Below are positions 8,674 to 16,949 of a stretch of 27,584 nucleotides of DNA, in pieces. Every line of letters starts with the position of its first letter. Position 1 is the stretch's first letter. The notes under the pieces are model-generated. The model had not been told where the DNA came from and searched no databases. It saw only the letters and a program-made list of their open reading frames with translations. The DNA lies in assembly GCA_964646465.1 (NCBI GenBank), contig CAZYEN010000010.1:1-27584 (forward strand). Reading direction: 5' to 3'. Source of the DNA: CALRBF01 sp964646465. GTDB taxonomy: Bacteria > Patescibacteriota > Minisyncoccia > SW-4-49-11. Made by a program: the position numbers and the translations under genes.

Positions 8674-10506
8674 ATGAAAGCAAGATATCAATGGTATATT
8701 AACTCTCCAATCAGACAAGATGTTATATCTCAATATCCAGAAATAAATCAAACTACTTTACAATTGCTGTGGAATAGAGAAATAAAATCAGATTTAGATA
8801 TTGATAACTTTATTAATTCTGACTATAAGGATTTATTAAATCCATTTTTAATATTAGATATGCAAAAAAGCATAGATAGAATTATAAATGCTTTAAAAAA
8901 TAAAGAAAAAATTATTATATTTGGAGATTATGATGCTGATGGAGTAACTGGAAGTACAATACTTTATCAAGCTCTTAAAACCACATTCATTGCATTACAT
9001 CAACAAGGTGGGTTTAAGTTGGGCGATAATTCTAATAAAGATATAGATGAATACATAAAGGTGTATATACCAGATAGACATAAAGAGGGCTATGGACTAA
9101 AAGACAGTGGTGTAAACTATATTCTTGAATCAGGAGCGCAATTAGTATTAACCGTAGATTGTGGAGTTAGAAGTAAAGAAGAAGTTAGAGTTATACAGAG
9201 TACCGGAATAGATGTAATTGTAATAGATCATCACTCTGTACCAGAAGAAATGCCACCAGCTTTTGGTATAATTGTACCAAAAAGAAAGGGGGATCCTTAT
9301 CCATTCAAAGATTTGTGTGGAGCTGGCCTTGCTTTTAAAGTTATCACGGCACTATTATCTGAAGCTAGAACCCAATTAGGATATGATTTTATACCTTTAG
9401 GTTATGAAAAATGGCTATTAGATTTAGCAGCTATTGGAACAATTGCTGATATGGTACCTTTAGTTGGAGAAAATAGAATTATTGTCAGATATGGATTATA
9501 TGTATTAGCTAAAACTCGTAATATTGGACTAAAAACTCTCATTGATAGAATAGGAATTACCCCAGAAGTGGATGAAATAAATGGAGTAGAAGGGAATAGC
9601 ATCAGTGTTTATTCGGTAGGATTCCAGATAGCTCCTCGTATTAATGCAGCCGGAAGAATTGCCCATGCCAATCAGGCATTTCAACTATTTACTACTGATA
9701 TCAAAGATGAGGCTATAAATTTAGCAGAAGAACTCCAAAAATTAAATGATAATCGTAAATCTTTGACAGAAAATATTTTGCAAGAAGTAGAAGCTAGAAT
9801 ATCTAAGTATGAGAATATACAAAATCAGGCTTTGATTTTTGAAGGAGATCGAAATTGGTCAATTGGAGTATTAGGCATAGTAGCCTCTAGACTAACGGAA
9901 AAATATTATAAACCAGTCATTCTATATCAAGAACAATCTCATCACTGTGTAGCCTCTGCTCGTAGTATTCCTGAGTTTGACATATCTAAAACAGTGCAAA
10001 AAATGGAATCTATGATTATTTCTGGAGGAGGACATAGTCAAGCTGCTGGCATAACATTTGATAACCACAAAAAGGAAGAAATTGAAACTTTTTTCAGAAA
10101 TCAAATCAGATCAGAAGTAGATATAAATAATATACAACCATATAAAAATATAGATATGGAAATAAGTGCTCAAGATGTAAATTGGGAGTTATATGATATA
10201 TTTTATAAGTTGGCACCATTTGGAATGAATAATTCAATACCATTGTTTTTAGTTAGAAAATTAAGAATACTAGATATAAAAGTAATAGGAGCTGATAAAA
10301 GACACATTAAATTAAAATTATCTTCAGAAGCTCAAATAGGTACGCCATTACTTGTTGATGCTATTGGATTTAATTTCGGGAATATTATAGATGAATTACA
10401 CCGTAATGATATTGTTGATTTAGTATTTAGATTAGAAGTGAATGAATGGAATGGAAATAGAGAATTACAATTAAATATTGTAGATATTGCTTCTAGTGAA
10501 ATTTAA
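8674..10506 (+). CDS. recJ: Single-stranded-DNA-specific exonuclease RecJ
   Basis: This 5'-3' single-strand exonuclease of the DHH superfamily is used in recombination and mismatch or base-excision repair. The 610-residue protein carries motif I FGDYDADGVTGS (Asp85, 87, 89), VDCG, the DHH motif at 185-187 (VIDHHSVPEEMP), GTIADMVPL, the DHHA1 motif SGGGHSQAAG near 450-459, and a C-terminal OB-like domain (about 490-605). Length is normal and all metal-binding motifs are present. It is the last gene of the operon; rnpB follows with its own promoter 6 nt after the stop. Confidence 0.96.
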   Translation: MKARYQWYINSPIRQDVISQYPEINQTTLQLLWNREIKSDLDIDNFINSDYKDLLNPFLILDMQKSIDRIINALKNKEKIIIFGDYDADGVTGSTILYQALKTTFIALHQQGGFKLGDNSNKDIDEYIKVYIPDRHKEGYGLKDSGVNYILESGAQLVLTVDCGVRSKEEVRVIQSTGIDVIVIDHHSVPEEMPPAFGIIVPKRKGDPYPFKDLCGAGLAFKVITALLSEARTQLGYDFIPLGYEKWLLDLAAIGTIADMVPLVGENRIIVRYGLYVLAKTRNIGLKTLIDRIGITPEVDEINGVEGNSISVYSVGFQIAPRINAAGRIAHANQAFQLFTTDIKDEAINLAEELQKLNDNRKSLTENILQEVEARISKYENIQNQALIFEGDRNWSIGVLGIVASRLTEKYYKPVILYQEQSHHCVASARSIPEFDISKTVQKMESMIISGGGHSQAAGITFDNHKKEEIETFFRNQIRSEVDINNIQPYKNIDMEISAQDVNWELYDIFYKLAPFGMNNSIPLFLVRKLRILDIKVIGADKRHIKLKLSSEAQIGTPLLVDAIGFNFGNIIDELHRNDIVDLVFRLEVNEWNGNRELQLNIVDIASSEI

Positions 10507-10511
10507 AATAT

Positions 10512-10540
10512 TTGCTCTTTTATTAAAAAATCTTTATAAT
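10512..10540 (+). promoter_or_regulatory. Promoter of rnpB
   Basis: A -35 TTGCTC (10512-10517), a 17-nt spacer and a perfect -10 TATAAT (10535-10540) place the transcript start near 10547, just before the 5' strand of helix P1. Confidence 0.8.
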
Positions 10541-10546
10541 GAATAG

Positions 10547-10830
10547 TATCCAAGATGAATGGTAATCGCGCATATCCATATATTTATGGTGAGTGAGGAA
10601 AGTCTGGACACCTATTACCTTCGGGTAATAAATGATAGTGGGTAATACCCATCCTTAAGTTTACTTAAGCGGGATAAGTATCGCAGAGACAAAACATTTG
10701 AGTATAACTCATCTAAGGTGAAAAGAGATAAACCCTATCAGGTGTAAGGCCGTGCTTTTCTGAATTGAAAAGAGTGCCGCAAAGAAAGTACTGGTAACAG
10801 TACTTCAAGATAAATGATTACCTTAAGTAC
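10547..10830 (+). ncRNA. rnpB: RNase P RNA (bacterial type A, compact)
   Basis: This is the catalytic RNA of RNase P, which trims the 5' leader of tRNA precursors. The strongest sign is the universal GAGGAAAGTCTGGACACC at about 10593-10612 (P4 region). P1 is GGTAATC (10561-10567) with GATTACC (10816-10822). Other local hairpins are CCATA/TATGG (10577-10590, likely P3), ATTACC-TTCG-GGTAAT (10613-10628), CTTAAG-TTTA-CTTAAG (about 10655-10670), CTTTTC/GAAAAG, and AGTACTG-GTAA-CAGTACT (10787-10804), a GNRA-capped stem in the place of P18. At about 280 nt it is much shorter than the 377-nt E. coli RNA. Exact ends are estimated. Confidence 0.92.
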
Positions 10831-10852
10831 AATTGCTAGACAATATACTTAA
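10823..10852 (+). other. Long hairpin directly after rnpB, possible 3' end or terminator
   Basis: TTAAGTA (10823-10829) pairs with TACTTAA (10846-10852), and inside it ATTG (10832-10835) pairs with CAAT (10841-10844). The hairpin begins right after P1. No U-tract follows, so it is not a standard intrinsic terminator; it could mark the processed 3' end. Confidence 0.4.
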
Positions 10853-10880
10853 ACAGAATCCAGCTTATATTCTTCTTGGA

Positions 10881-10886
10881 TACTAT
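10881..10886 (+). promoter_or_regulatory. Possible weak -10 for the sugar transferase
   Basis: TACTAT lies 21 nt before ATG 10908, without a matching -35. Read-through from rnpB is the alternative. Confidence 0.25.
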
Positions 10887-10907
10887 ATATATCACCAAAA
10901 CAATAAT

Positions 10908-12323
10908 ATGAATAGATTTGAGCTGTTATTCAGTGTAATTAGAGTCCCAGTAGATTTTATTTTAATTATTTTAGCTGGATTTCTATCATATCAAATTAGA
11001 ATATCAAGCTTTGCTGTTGAAGCTAGGCCAATCTTATATGATCTAAGCAATAGTTGGTATAATGCCTTCGTTTTAATTTTTGCTTTAATAACCATTCTTA
11101 TCCTAGCTTTCTCAGGAATGTATGTGACAAAAAGAACACGTACAATAGTAATAGAATTCTATAGAATTCTAAGCTCAGTATCTACAACTATTTTAATTAT
11201 TATTTTGTATTATTTCTTTTATTCAAGAGATATATTCTCATCTAGATTCTTAATCATTTCAATCTGGGTTTTATCAATCACCCTGCTTTTATTAGGTAGA
11301 ATAGCATTGCATTTAATACAAGACTATATAACAAGAAATTACAAATGGGGTGTTCATAAGGTAGCCATTATCACTGGTAATGATATAGCTGGTAAATTGG
11401 TGTTAGACACTCTCAATACTAAAGCAGGATTTAGTTATCAAATTGTAGAAATACAGAAAGAACTAAATTTAAAAAATCTAAGACATCTAATCATCACTAA
11501 ACAAATAGATGAAGTAATACTAGCAGACACCAATTTAGAACAGGAAAAATTAATAAAAGTAAACTATCTGTGTGAAGAATATAAAATTGACTTTCAATAT
11601 GTACCCAATATATTCGATATGTATACCCAAGTAGAAATAAAAAATTTGTCAGGAGTATTATTGTTCAGAGTTAAAAGAACCACCCTAGAAGGTTGGGGAA
11701 GTATATACAAAAGAATATTTGACATAGTTGTCTCAAGTCTTGCCATAGTTGTCTTATCTCCAATATATATCTTAACAATCATAGCTATCAAATTAGACTC
11801 ACAAGGACCAATTCTATATAAGAACAAAAGAGTAGGGGTAGGTAAGAAAATGTTTAATGTCTATAAATTCAGAAGTATGTATCAAGATATGTGTACAGAT
11901 GAGACAAATGCTGCCTCAATAGAATTAGAACAAAAACTCCTAGCTGAAAAAAACACCAAATCAGGACCATTATATAAAATCAAAGACGATCCACGAGTCA
12001 CAAGATTAGGTAAATTTATTAGGAAAACCAGCATAGATGAGCTACCCCAGTTTTTGAATGTATTGGAAGGCACAATGAGCCTAGTAGGTCCAAGGCCACA
12101 TCAGCCACGAGAAGTAGATAAGTATAAACAACATCATAAAAAAGTCCTAACCATCAAACCAGGAATCACAGGAATGGCACAAGTCAACGGAAGGTCAGAT
12201 TTAAGCTTTGAGGAAGAAGTCCTATACGACACCTTCTATATAGAAAACTGGAGCATTTGGCTCGATATAATAATATTGATAAAAACTCCATGGGCAGTTA
12301 TAGCCCCCCGCAAAGCGGATTAA
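10908..12323 (+). CDS. Polyprenyl-phosphate sugar-1-phosphate transferase (WcaJ/WbaP-like)
   Basis: Enzymes of this family start surface polysaccharide or glycolipid repeat units by moving a sugar phosphate from a nucleotide sugar to undecaprenyl phosphate at the inner membrane face. The 471-residue protein has four or five membrane spans in the first 130 residues, a soluble CoA-binding-like middle domain, then a bacterial sugar transferase domain (PF02397-type). That domain has KRIFDIVVS...SPIYILTIIAI, the catalytic KFRSM near 320, DELPQ near 377, and GPRPH near 394. A TTG at 10833 would add 25 residues overlapping the post-rnpB hairpin, so ATG 10908 is preferred. The 3' half uses more C-ending codons than its neighbours. 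The sugar cannot be told. The nearby glycosyltransferase at 16946-18049 may act in the same pathway. Confidence 0.9.
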   Translation: MNRFELLFSVIRVPVDFILIILAGFLSYQIRISSFAVEARPILYDLSNSWYNAFVLIFALITILILAFSGMYVTKRTRTIVIEFYRILSSVSTTILIIILYYFFYSRDIFSSRFLIISIWVLSITLLLLGRIALHLIQDYITRNYKWGVHKVAIITGNDIAGKLVLDTLNTKAGFSYQIVEIQKELNLKNLRHLIITKQIDEVILADTNLEQEKLIKVNYLCEEYKIDFQYVPNIFDMYTQVEIKNLSGVLLFRVKRTTLEGWGSIYKRIFDIVVSSLAIVVLSPIYILTIIAIKLDSQGPILYKNKRVGVGKKMFNVYKFRSMYQDMCTDETNAASIELEQKLLAEKNTKSGPLYKIKDDPRVTRLGKFIRKTSIDELPQFLNVLEGTMSLVGPRPHQPREVDKYKQHHKKVLTIKPGITGMAQVNGRSDLSFEEEVLYDTFYIENWSIWLDIIILIKTPWAVIAPRKAD

Positions 12324-12338
12324 TGTATACATAAAAAT

Positions 12339-12367
12339 TTGCTAAAAATTAATAAATGTGATATAAT
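12339..12367 (+). promoter_or_regulatory. Promoter of the 1377-residue protein gene
   Basis: TTGCTA (12339-12344), a 17-nt spacer and TATAAT (12362-12367) with the TG extension (TGATATAAT). The ATG is 36 nt downstream of the -10, so the leader is slightly longer than for other genes here. Confidence 0.8.
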
Positions 12368-12403
12368 TCAAAATATAGAGTATAAAAAATAAATATAGAA
12401 TAT

Positions 12404-15400
12404 ATGGCAAGGTCATTTGAATCACAGACTGGATTAAATAATAGTGGAGCAGAAGTTATAATATCTAAAGAGGCCTTAGGTCCAATACCTGAAAATCCTT
12501 CTAATGTGAATGAAAATGATATTAAAGCTCTTGAAGTATACTATAAAAACCATCAAGATCAATTCCCTTCTGATAAATATATAGATGTTAGAGATTGGGA
12601 AAATTGGAGAAATATATCTATTCAATATAATGAGGATAATAATAAATGGAAGGTTTCTTACAGGAGTTTCTTTAAGGGTGAAGAGGTTATTCAAGAATTT
12701 GATAGTGAAAAAGAAGCACAGAAGGAATTAGATAAACTACAAGATTACAATAAAAAAATAGCTTTAGATTTAATTATAGAAGCAAGAAACTTTGCTATAG
12801 GTGAGGATTTAGATTCTCCTTGGGAAGACATAGTACCATCACCAGACAATAGTGATATACAACCTTCAACATCCACAAATCCAGATGTCATTGCAGTATC
12901 ACCTGACAACTTACAACAATTACCAGAAGATGAAGATACTGAACCAAAAACCCCAGATCTAGATGATTTAGAGGCAGAACTATCTAGACTTGTCGCAGAC
13001 GCAGCTACTGAATTATCAAAAGAACAAGGTGGGGCTATTGTTAGAATCTCTGATGAGCAGTCTAAATCTTTTGAACCAAATTTAGATATTTTATATCAAC
13101 AATTAAGTTCTAATAATATAAATCAAAGTGAATCTGGTAAATTAGCTAGAATAGAAGATAAAGAGTATTCTGACGATAGTTTTGAAATTAATCCTAACAA
13201 TAAAGAAATTGAAATATTAAAAGAAAAAGCACTAGAAGCTATATCAGATTATCAACAATTTATAGAGATAAATCGAAATAATCTTAGGGATGAAAAAATT
13301 TACAATGAATATAGGATAATAGAAAAAAAGGCTTGGTTTCATGTTGGTAGATTTATACATAAGTTAGGTGGTGAAATTGCAACTTTACCACAAGAAAGAG
13401 ATATTCAGTTAGCTCATCCAGAAGTAGTAGATATAAAAGAATACCTTGTAAATGGAGAAAAAATCATATTAGATGAAGAAGATAATATTACGCATCTCAA
13501 TATTGATGGAAATATAATAGAATTAAACAAACCAAGGACAATAGAAGAGTTATTAAAAGCTAAAAGACCAACCCATATTTTATATCACTCAGGAAATCCA
13601 ATCTTTGAAGATGATCCTACAAAACAAAATTATAGAGGTTTGTTGATCGACGGTTTAAATGAGAATACATTAGAATTAATAGAAGGAGTCTTAAATAAAA
13701 AAGAAACAGTTATAGTAGATGAAACTAAACCAGTATCTGAAGAGTTGGCAACTTCAGCATCAAATAATATTATTGAGGAACAACAAACAGAAGTAGAAAC
13801 TTCAGCTATACCTCAAACTCATCCAGACTTTGGAAGTTTATATTATCAGGAATCTCAAAGATGGAATTATTTACAATCACTAGAAGAGCAATATAGTGAG
13901 AATCCTAAGAATGAGAATATTAAAGCTGAGTTAGATCAGGCGAGGCAAACTTATCAAGAATTTATTGATAGAATTAATACTGATACAAATCAAGATAAGT
14001 TTAGAGACTTTTTGGCATTAAGGCAATCTTATGCCAATGAGGAAGCGTCAAACACTAGGGATAGATTTAGAAAATCTATTGGTCTATCTCAACATAATGA
14101 GACAGAATTAGCACTTTCTAGAGAAAGATATAATTCTGCTTTACAAGAATTATTAAAAACAGAGGTATCAGATAAAGTATCATTAAATATCAAGCAATTA
14201 TTTTCGGATGAATTTAGTCGACTTAGAGATGAACGAGCACAGCAGACGAGAGACCTACAAGGTCCAGAGACTAGAATAGATAGATTAAAAAATAAATTCT
14301 TTAAATTTGCAACAAAACATAAATCTATAATAAGTGGAGTAAATTTCTTATTATTGGGAGGAAGCTTATTTGCAGCCGGAACAGGAGTAGGTATTCCTGT
14401 AGCTGGAGCTATGGATGTAGCTCGTAGATCTATCGGTGGAGTTATGGCAGGAGTATCTGGTCGTGAGACAATTAGGTCTAATTTTGAAGATCTTAATACA
14501 GATCTGAATGTAGATTTAACAAAAGGTATTAATATTAAAACTAATTTTAATATATTAAAATCTAATAATAAAGATAGGAATGTAAATTTAAATATAAAAG
14601 GTATTAATTTTAAAACAAATTTTGAGAAGCTCAAAACGAAAGGAGCTATTACAAAATTAGTAGAAAAATCATTAAAAGGTGATTATATAAATAAAGCTTC
14701 TGATAAAGAATTATTAAAGATAATATCTACTCTGGATGCATACTATGGTCTTAATGGAGGTAGATTTACAGAATCAAATCAACAAAAAGCTTACGAAATG
14801 GCTACTTATGCATTAGGTAAAAAAGTAGAGAATAGTATACAACCTAATTCAGAAACTCTAGATGTAAATAATAGATCAGCTGAAGGTGAAGTCTCTCTTG
14901 AAAGTAACTCCAATACTCAAGATATAGCTCAAAGTCCAGAGTATATGAATGAATTATTGACTAGAGTTTCAATAGATAGAGTTAGAGAGTTAAATAAGCA
15001 AAAAAATATAAGATTAGGTGCCAATGCAGCAGGGTTTCTTATAGGAGGAACATTATTAAGTTCTTTAGCTGCAGATATGCGTCGTCCAGGAGGTATGTTA
15101 AATCCAAATGACACTCAAGACACCGGAGCTTCAGTCCCTAAAACAGAACCTGGAAGTGGTACAGGAGGAGCACCTACTGGAGAGAGTGTCCCCCCCCAAC
15201 CAACTCCAGAGCCAGTATCACCTAATCCTTCAAAAACTCCAGGTACTGGTGACTTAGGAGATTATCCACCAGCACCTGAATTACCTACTCCTGCAGAAGC
15301 TCTAAGAATGAGTGAAAATGCTGATCAATTAGCTCAATCTGCAGAAGCAACCAGAGCAGCCGCTGAACAAGCTGCTGAACAAGCTGCCGAACAATTAGCT

Positions 15401-16537
15401 CAAGATGTCTCAAGTCTTGATTCAGGAGAGACAATTTGGGGAGAAGTAGCAAAACAATTAGGAGAGAATGCTACAGATGCTCAAATACAGCAAGCAGTAG
15501 AAAACTTATTACAATCAGAAGTAGGACAAAATTCAATCTATGAATTAGCACAAGGTACCGAAGGTGGAAGAGCTCTATTAGCACAATGGAGCATAGATAA
15601 TGCTGGTGAAATGGCTGAATTATCTAAAGAACAGCTTTATGAAATTTCTAGATACCTAGCCTCGGGCGAATTAAAAGGGATTACTGAATTAAGTCTAGAT
15701 AATCTTACCCCATTTGAAGCAGTAGAACCTCCACAAGTTGATGCTCCTACACCAGTAGCCGAAGCTCCTATATCTACAGAAGTATCTCCAATTGCAGGCA
15801 CTGAATTTACTGAAAGTTTATCTAAAGCTTTAGGTGCAACTAATCTTACAGAAACTCAGCTACAAGAAATAATCGCCACTTTTGCTACCAGCGAGCAGGG
15901 TAGTGTAGATCTATACAATCAAATCAGGAGCAACACAGAAGGGGCAAGATTCCTATCAGGGTTTGGAGTCAATAGTGCATCAGATTTTGCCAATCTAAGA
16001 CCAGATGAATTGTATGAAATAGTTCAAACTGTCGGAGTAGAGAATTTAGACCAATTACCAGGATTTGAACTTAATGATATTATTTTATCTCAATTTGAAA
16101 ATGCTCCAGATACGGTAGAATTAGCTAGAGGAACAAGACCTTTGGATGTAGTTCAGAGATATATAGCAGGTGAAGTCGGTAATTTACCTTATGATTCTAA
16201 TTTAGGTAAGCAGGTATTGGATACTTATGTACAAACAGATGCTGGTAAACAGTGGCTTTATGATGCAATAGTCAGTAATCCTAATCCAAATAATCAAAAT
16301 GTTCAATTATTCCGAGAATATCTAAGGTTTAAAGATATTAAGTCTCCTGAAGAATTTGTAGTAAAGTTTAATTGGTCAGATTTTAGTGGAAATAAAAATA
16401 TCCCAACCTCCGGATTCTGGAATCAAATTAGACTACCAAATGGGGGTGCTAGATTACAACCACTTTCTACATTCTTACAACCAGGTCAAATGATCGGTAT
16501 AAAAGAATCAATTCGCCAAGTATTAACTAAACAATAA
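12404..16537 (+). CDS. Very large membrane-associated protein of unknown function
   Basis: I do not recognise a named family across the 1377 residues. Visible parts: a long charged, helix-prone N-terminal half (1-635) with acidic and Pro-rich segments; a Gly/Ala-rich hydrophobic stretch at about 642-690; a 24-25-residue tandem duplication (about 702-750, GINIKTNF/GINFKTNF); a second hydrophobic span at about 872-893; a Pro/Gly/Thr-rich linker (906-962); an Ala/Gln-rich helix with AEQAAEQAAEQ (about 986-996); then three degenerate modules of roughly 110 residues (from about 1001, 1127 and 1235). Module ends share patterns such as KEQLYEISRYL and PDELYEIVQTV. The protein contains no cysteine and no N-terminal signal peptide. 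It has a strong promoter and is followed after 10 nt by a small gene. A cell-envelope or attachment role is inference from its size, linkers and neighbours. Confidence 0.85.
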   Translation: MARSFESQTGLNNSGAEVIISKEALGPIPENPSNVNENDIKALEVYYKNHQDQFPSDKYIDVRDWENWRNISIQYNEDNNKWKVSYRSFFKGEEVIQEFDSEKEAQKELDKLQDYNKKIALDLIIEARNFAIGEDLDSPWEDIVPSPDNSDIQPSTSTNPDVIAVSPDNLQQLPEDEDTEPKTPDLDDLEAELSRLVADAATELSKEQGGAIVRISDEQSKSFEPNLDILYQQLSSNNINQSESGKLARIEDKEYSDDSFEINPNNKEIEILKEKALEAISDYQQFIEINRNNLRDEKIYNEYRIIEKKAWFHVGRFIHKLGGEIATLPQERDIQLAHPEVVDIKEYLVNGEKIILDEEDNITHLNIDGNIIELNKPRTIEELLKAKRPTHILYHSGNPIFEDDPTKQNYRGLLIDGLNENTLELIEGVLNKKETVIVDETKPVSEELATSASNNIIEEQQTEVETSAIPQTHPDFGSLYYQESQRWNYLQSLEEQYSENPKNENIKAELDQARQTYQEFIDRINTDTNQDKFRDFLALRQSYANEEASNTRDRFRKSIGLSQHNETELALSRERYNSALQELLKTEVSDKVSLNIKQLFSDEFSRLRDERAQQTRDLQGPETRIDRLKNKFFKFATKHKSIISGVNFLLLGGSLFAAGTGVGIPVAGAMDVARRSIGGVMAGVSGRETIRSNFEDLNTDLNVDLTKGINIKTNFNILKSNNKDRNVNLNIKGINFKTNFEKLKTKGAITKLVEKSLKGDYINKASDKELLKIISTLDAYYGLNGGRFTESNQQKAYEMATYALGKKVENSIQPNSETLDVNNRSAEGEVSLESNSNTQDIAQSPEYMNELLTRVSIDRVRELNKQKNIRLGANAAGFLIGGTLLSSLAADMRRPGGMLNPNDTQDTGASVPKTEPGSGTGGAPTGESVPPQPTPEPVSPNPSKTPGTGDLGDYPPAPELPTPAEALRMSENADQLAQSAEATRAAAEQAAEQAAEQLAQDVSSLDSGETIWGEVAKQLGENATDAQIQQAVENLLQSEVGQNSIYELAQGTEGGRALLAQWSIDNAGEMAELSKEQLYEISRYLASGELKGITELSLDNLTPFEAVEPPQVDAPTPVAEAPISTEVSPIAGTEFTESLSKALGATNLTETQLQEIIATFATSEQGSVDLYNQIRSNTEGARFLSGFGVNSASDFANLRPDELYEIVQTVGVENLDQLPGFELNDIILSQFENAPDTVELARGTRPLDVVQRYIAGEVGNLPYDSNLGKQVLDTYVQTDAGKQWLYDAIVSNPNPNNQNVQLFREYLRFKDIKSPEEFVVKFNWSDFSGNKNIPTSGFWNQIRLPNGGARLQPLSTFLQPGQMIGIKESIRQVLTKQ
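14507..14653 (+). repeat. Tandem duplication of about 72 bp inside the large gene
   Basis: Both copies begin AATGTA (14507 and 14579) and share GGTATTAAT (14525 and 14600), an AAAAC tract and a following TAATTTT/AAATTTT. One extra codon in the second copy keeps the frame. Confidence 0.75.
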
Positions 16538-16547
16538 TTATAACAAT

Positions 16548-16949
16548 ATGGACAATCCACAAGACAATATCATCGCCCTATTAGGACTAGAAGATTTACC
16601 AATAGAGAACCGAGCTCAATTAGTAGACGAGTTAACCCAAATTTTAGAAGTAAGAGTTTTGAGTGCAGCCTATGACACTCTCACTGAAGAGCAAGCTCAG
16701 CATCTAGATAGCTTACTCAATGATAATAACCCAGAATTAGTAGGACAATACATACAAGAAAATGTCCCAACATTAAGTGATATCTTTGCTACCCAAGTTG
16801 AGAATTTGAAAGCCGAGTTAGTGCAACATAAAACAGAAATTACCGAAAAATTAACCCAAGAATTTGAACAGAAGTTTCAAGATATAGCTCCAGTAGAAGA
16901 GACTACAGATACCGCTATAGGAGACAATAACCCGACTGAACAGGTTTAA
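16548..16949 (+). CDS. Small acidic helical protein, possible partner of the large protein
   Basis: The 133-residue protein is acidic and rich in Glu and Gln. It opens with a compact helical part (IIALLGLEDLPIENRAQLVD, then a helix to about 60) and has a likely coiled coil at about 85-115 (VENLKAELVQHKTEITEKL). There are no Cys, no signal peptide and no membrane span. The beginning resembles short CPR proteins of the DUF5663 sort that often sit beside large surface or pilus genes, but I cannot confirm that. It follows the 1377-residue gene by 10 nt and is surely co-transcribed. Its stop codon overlaps that of the convergent glycosyltransferase. Confidence 0.8.
   Translation: MDNPQDNIIALLGLEDLPIENRAQLVDELTQILEVRVLSAAYDTLTEEQAQHLDSLLNDNNPELVGQYIQENVPTLSDIFATQVENLKAELVQHKTEITEKLTQEFEQKFQDIAPVEETTDTAIGDNNPTEQV

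Noticed and set aside
14089..14634. 181-codon minus-strand ORF opposite the large gene
   Set aside because: It is antisense to a well-supported gene, and its Leu/Ser/Pro-rich make-up mirrors the sense codons.
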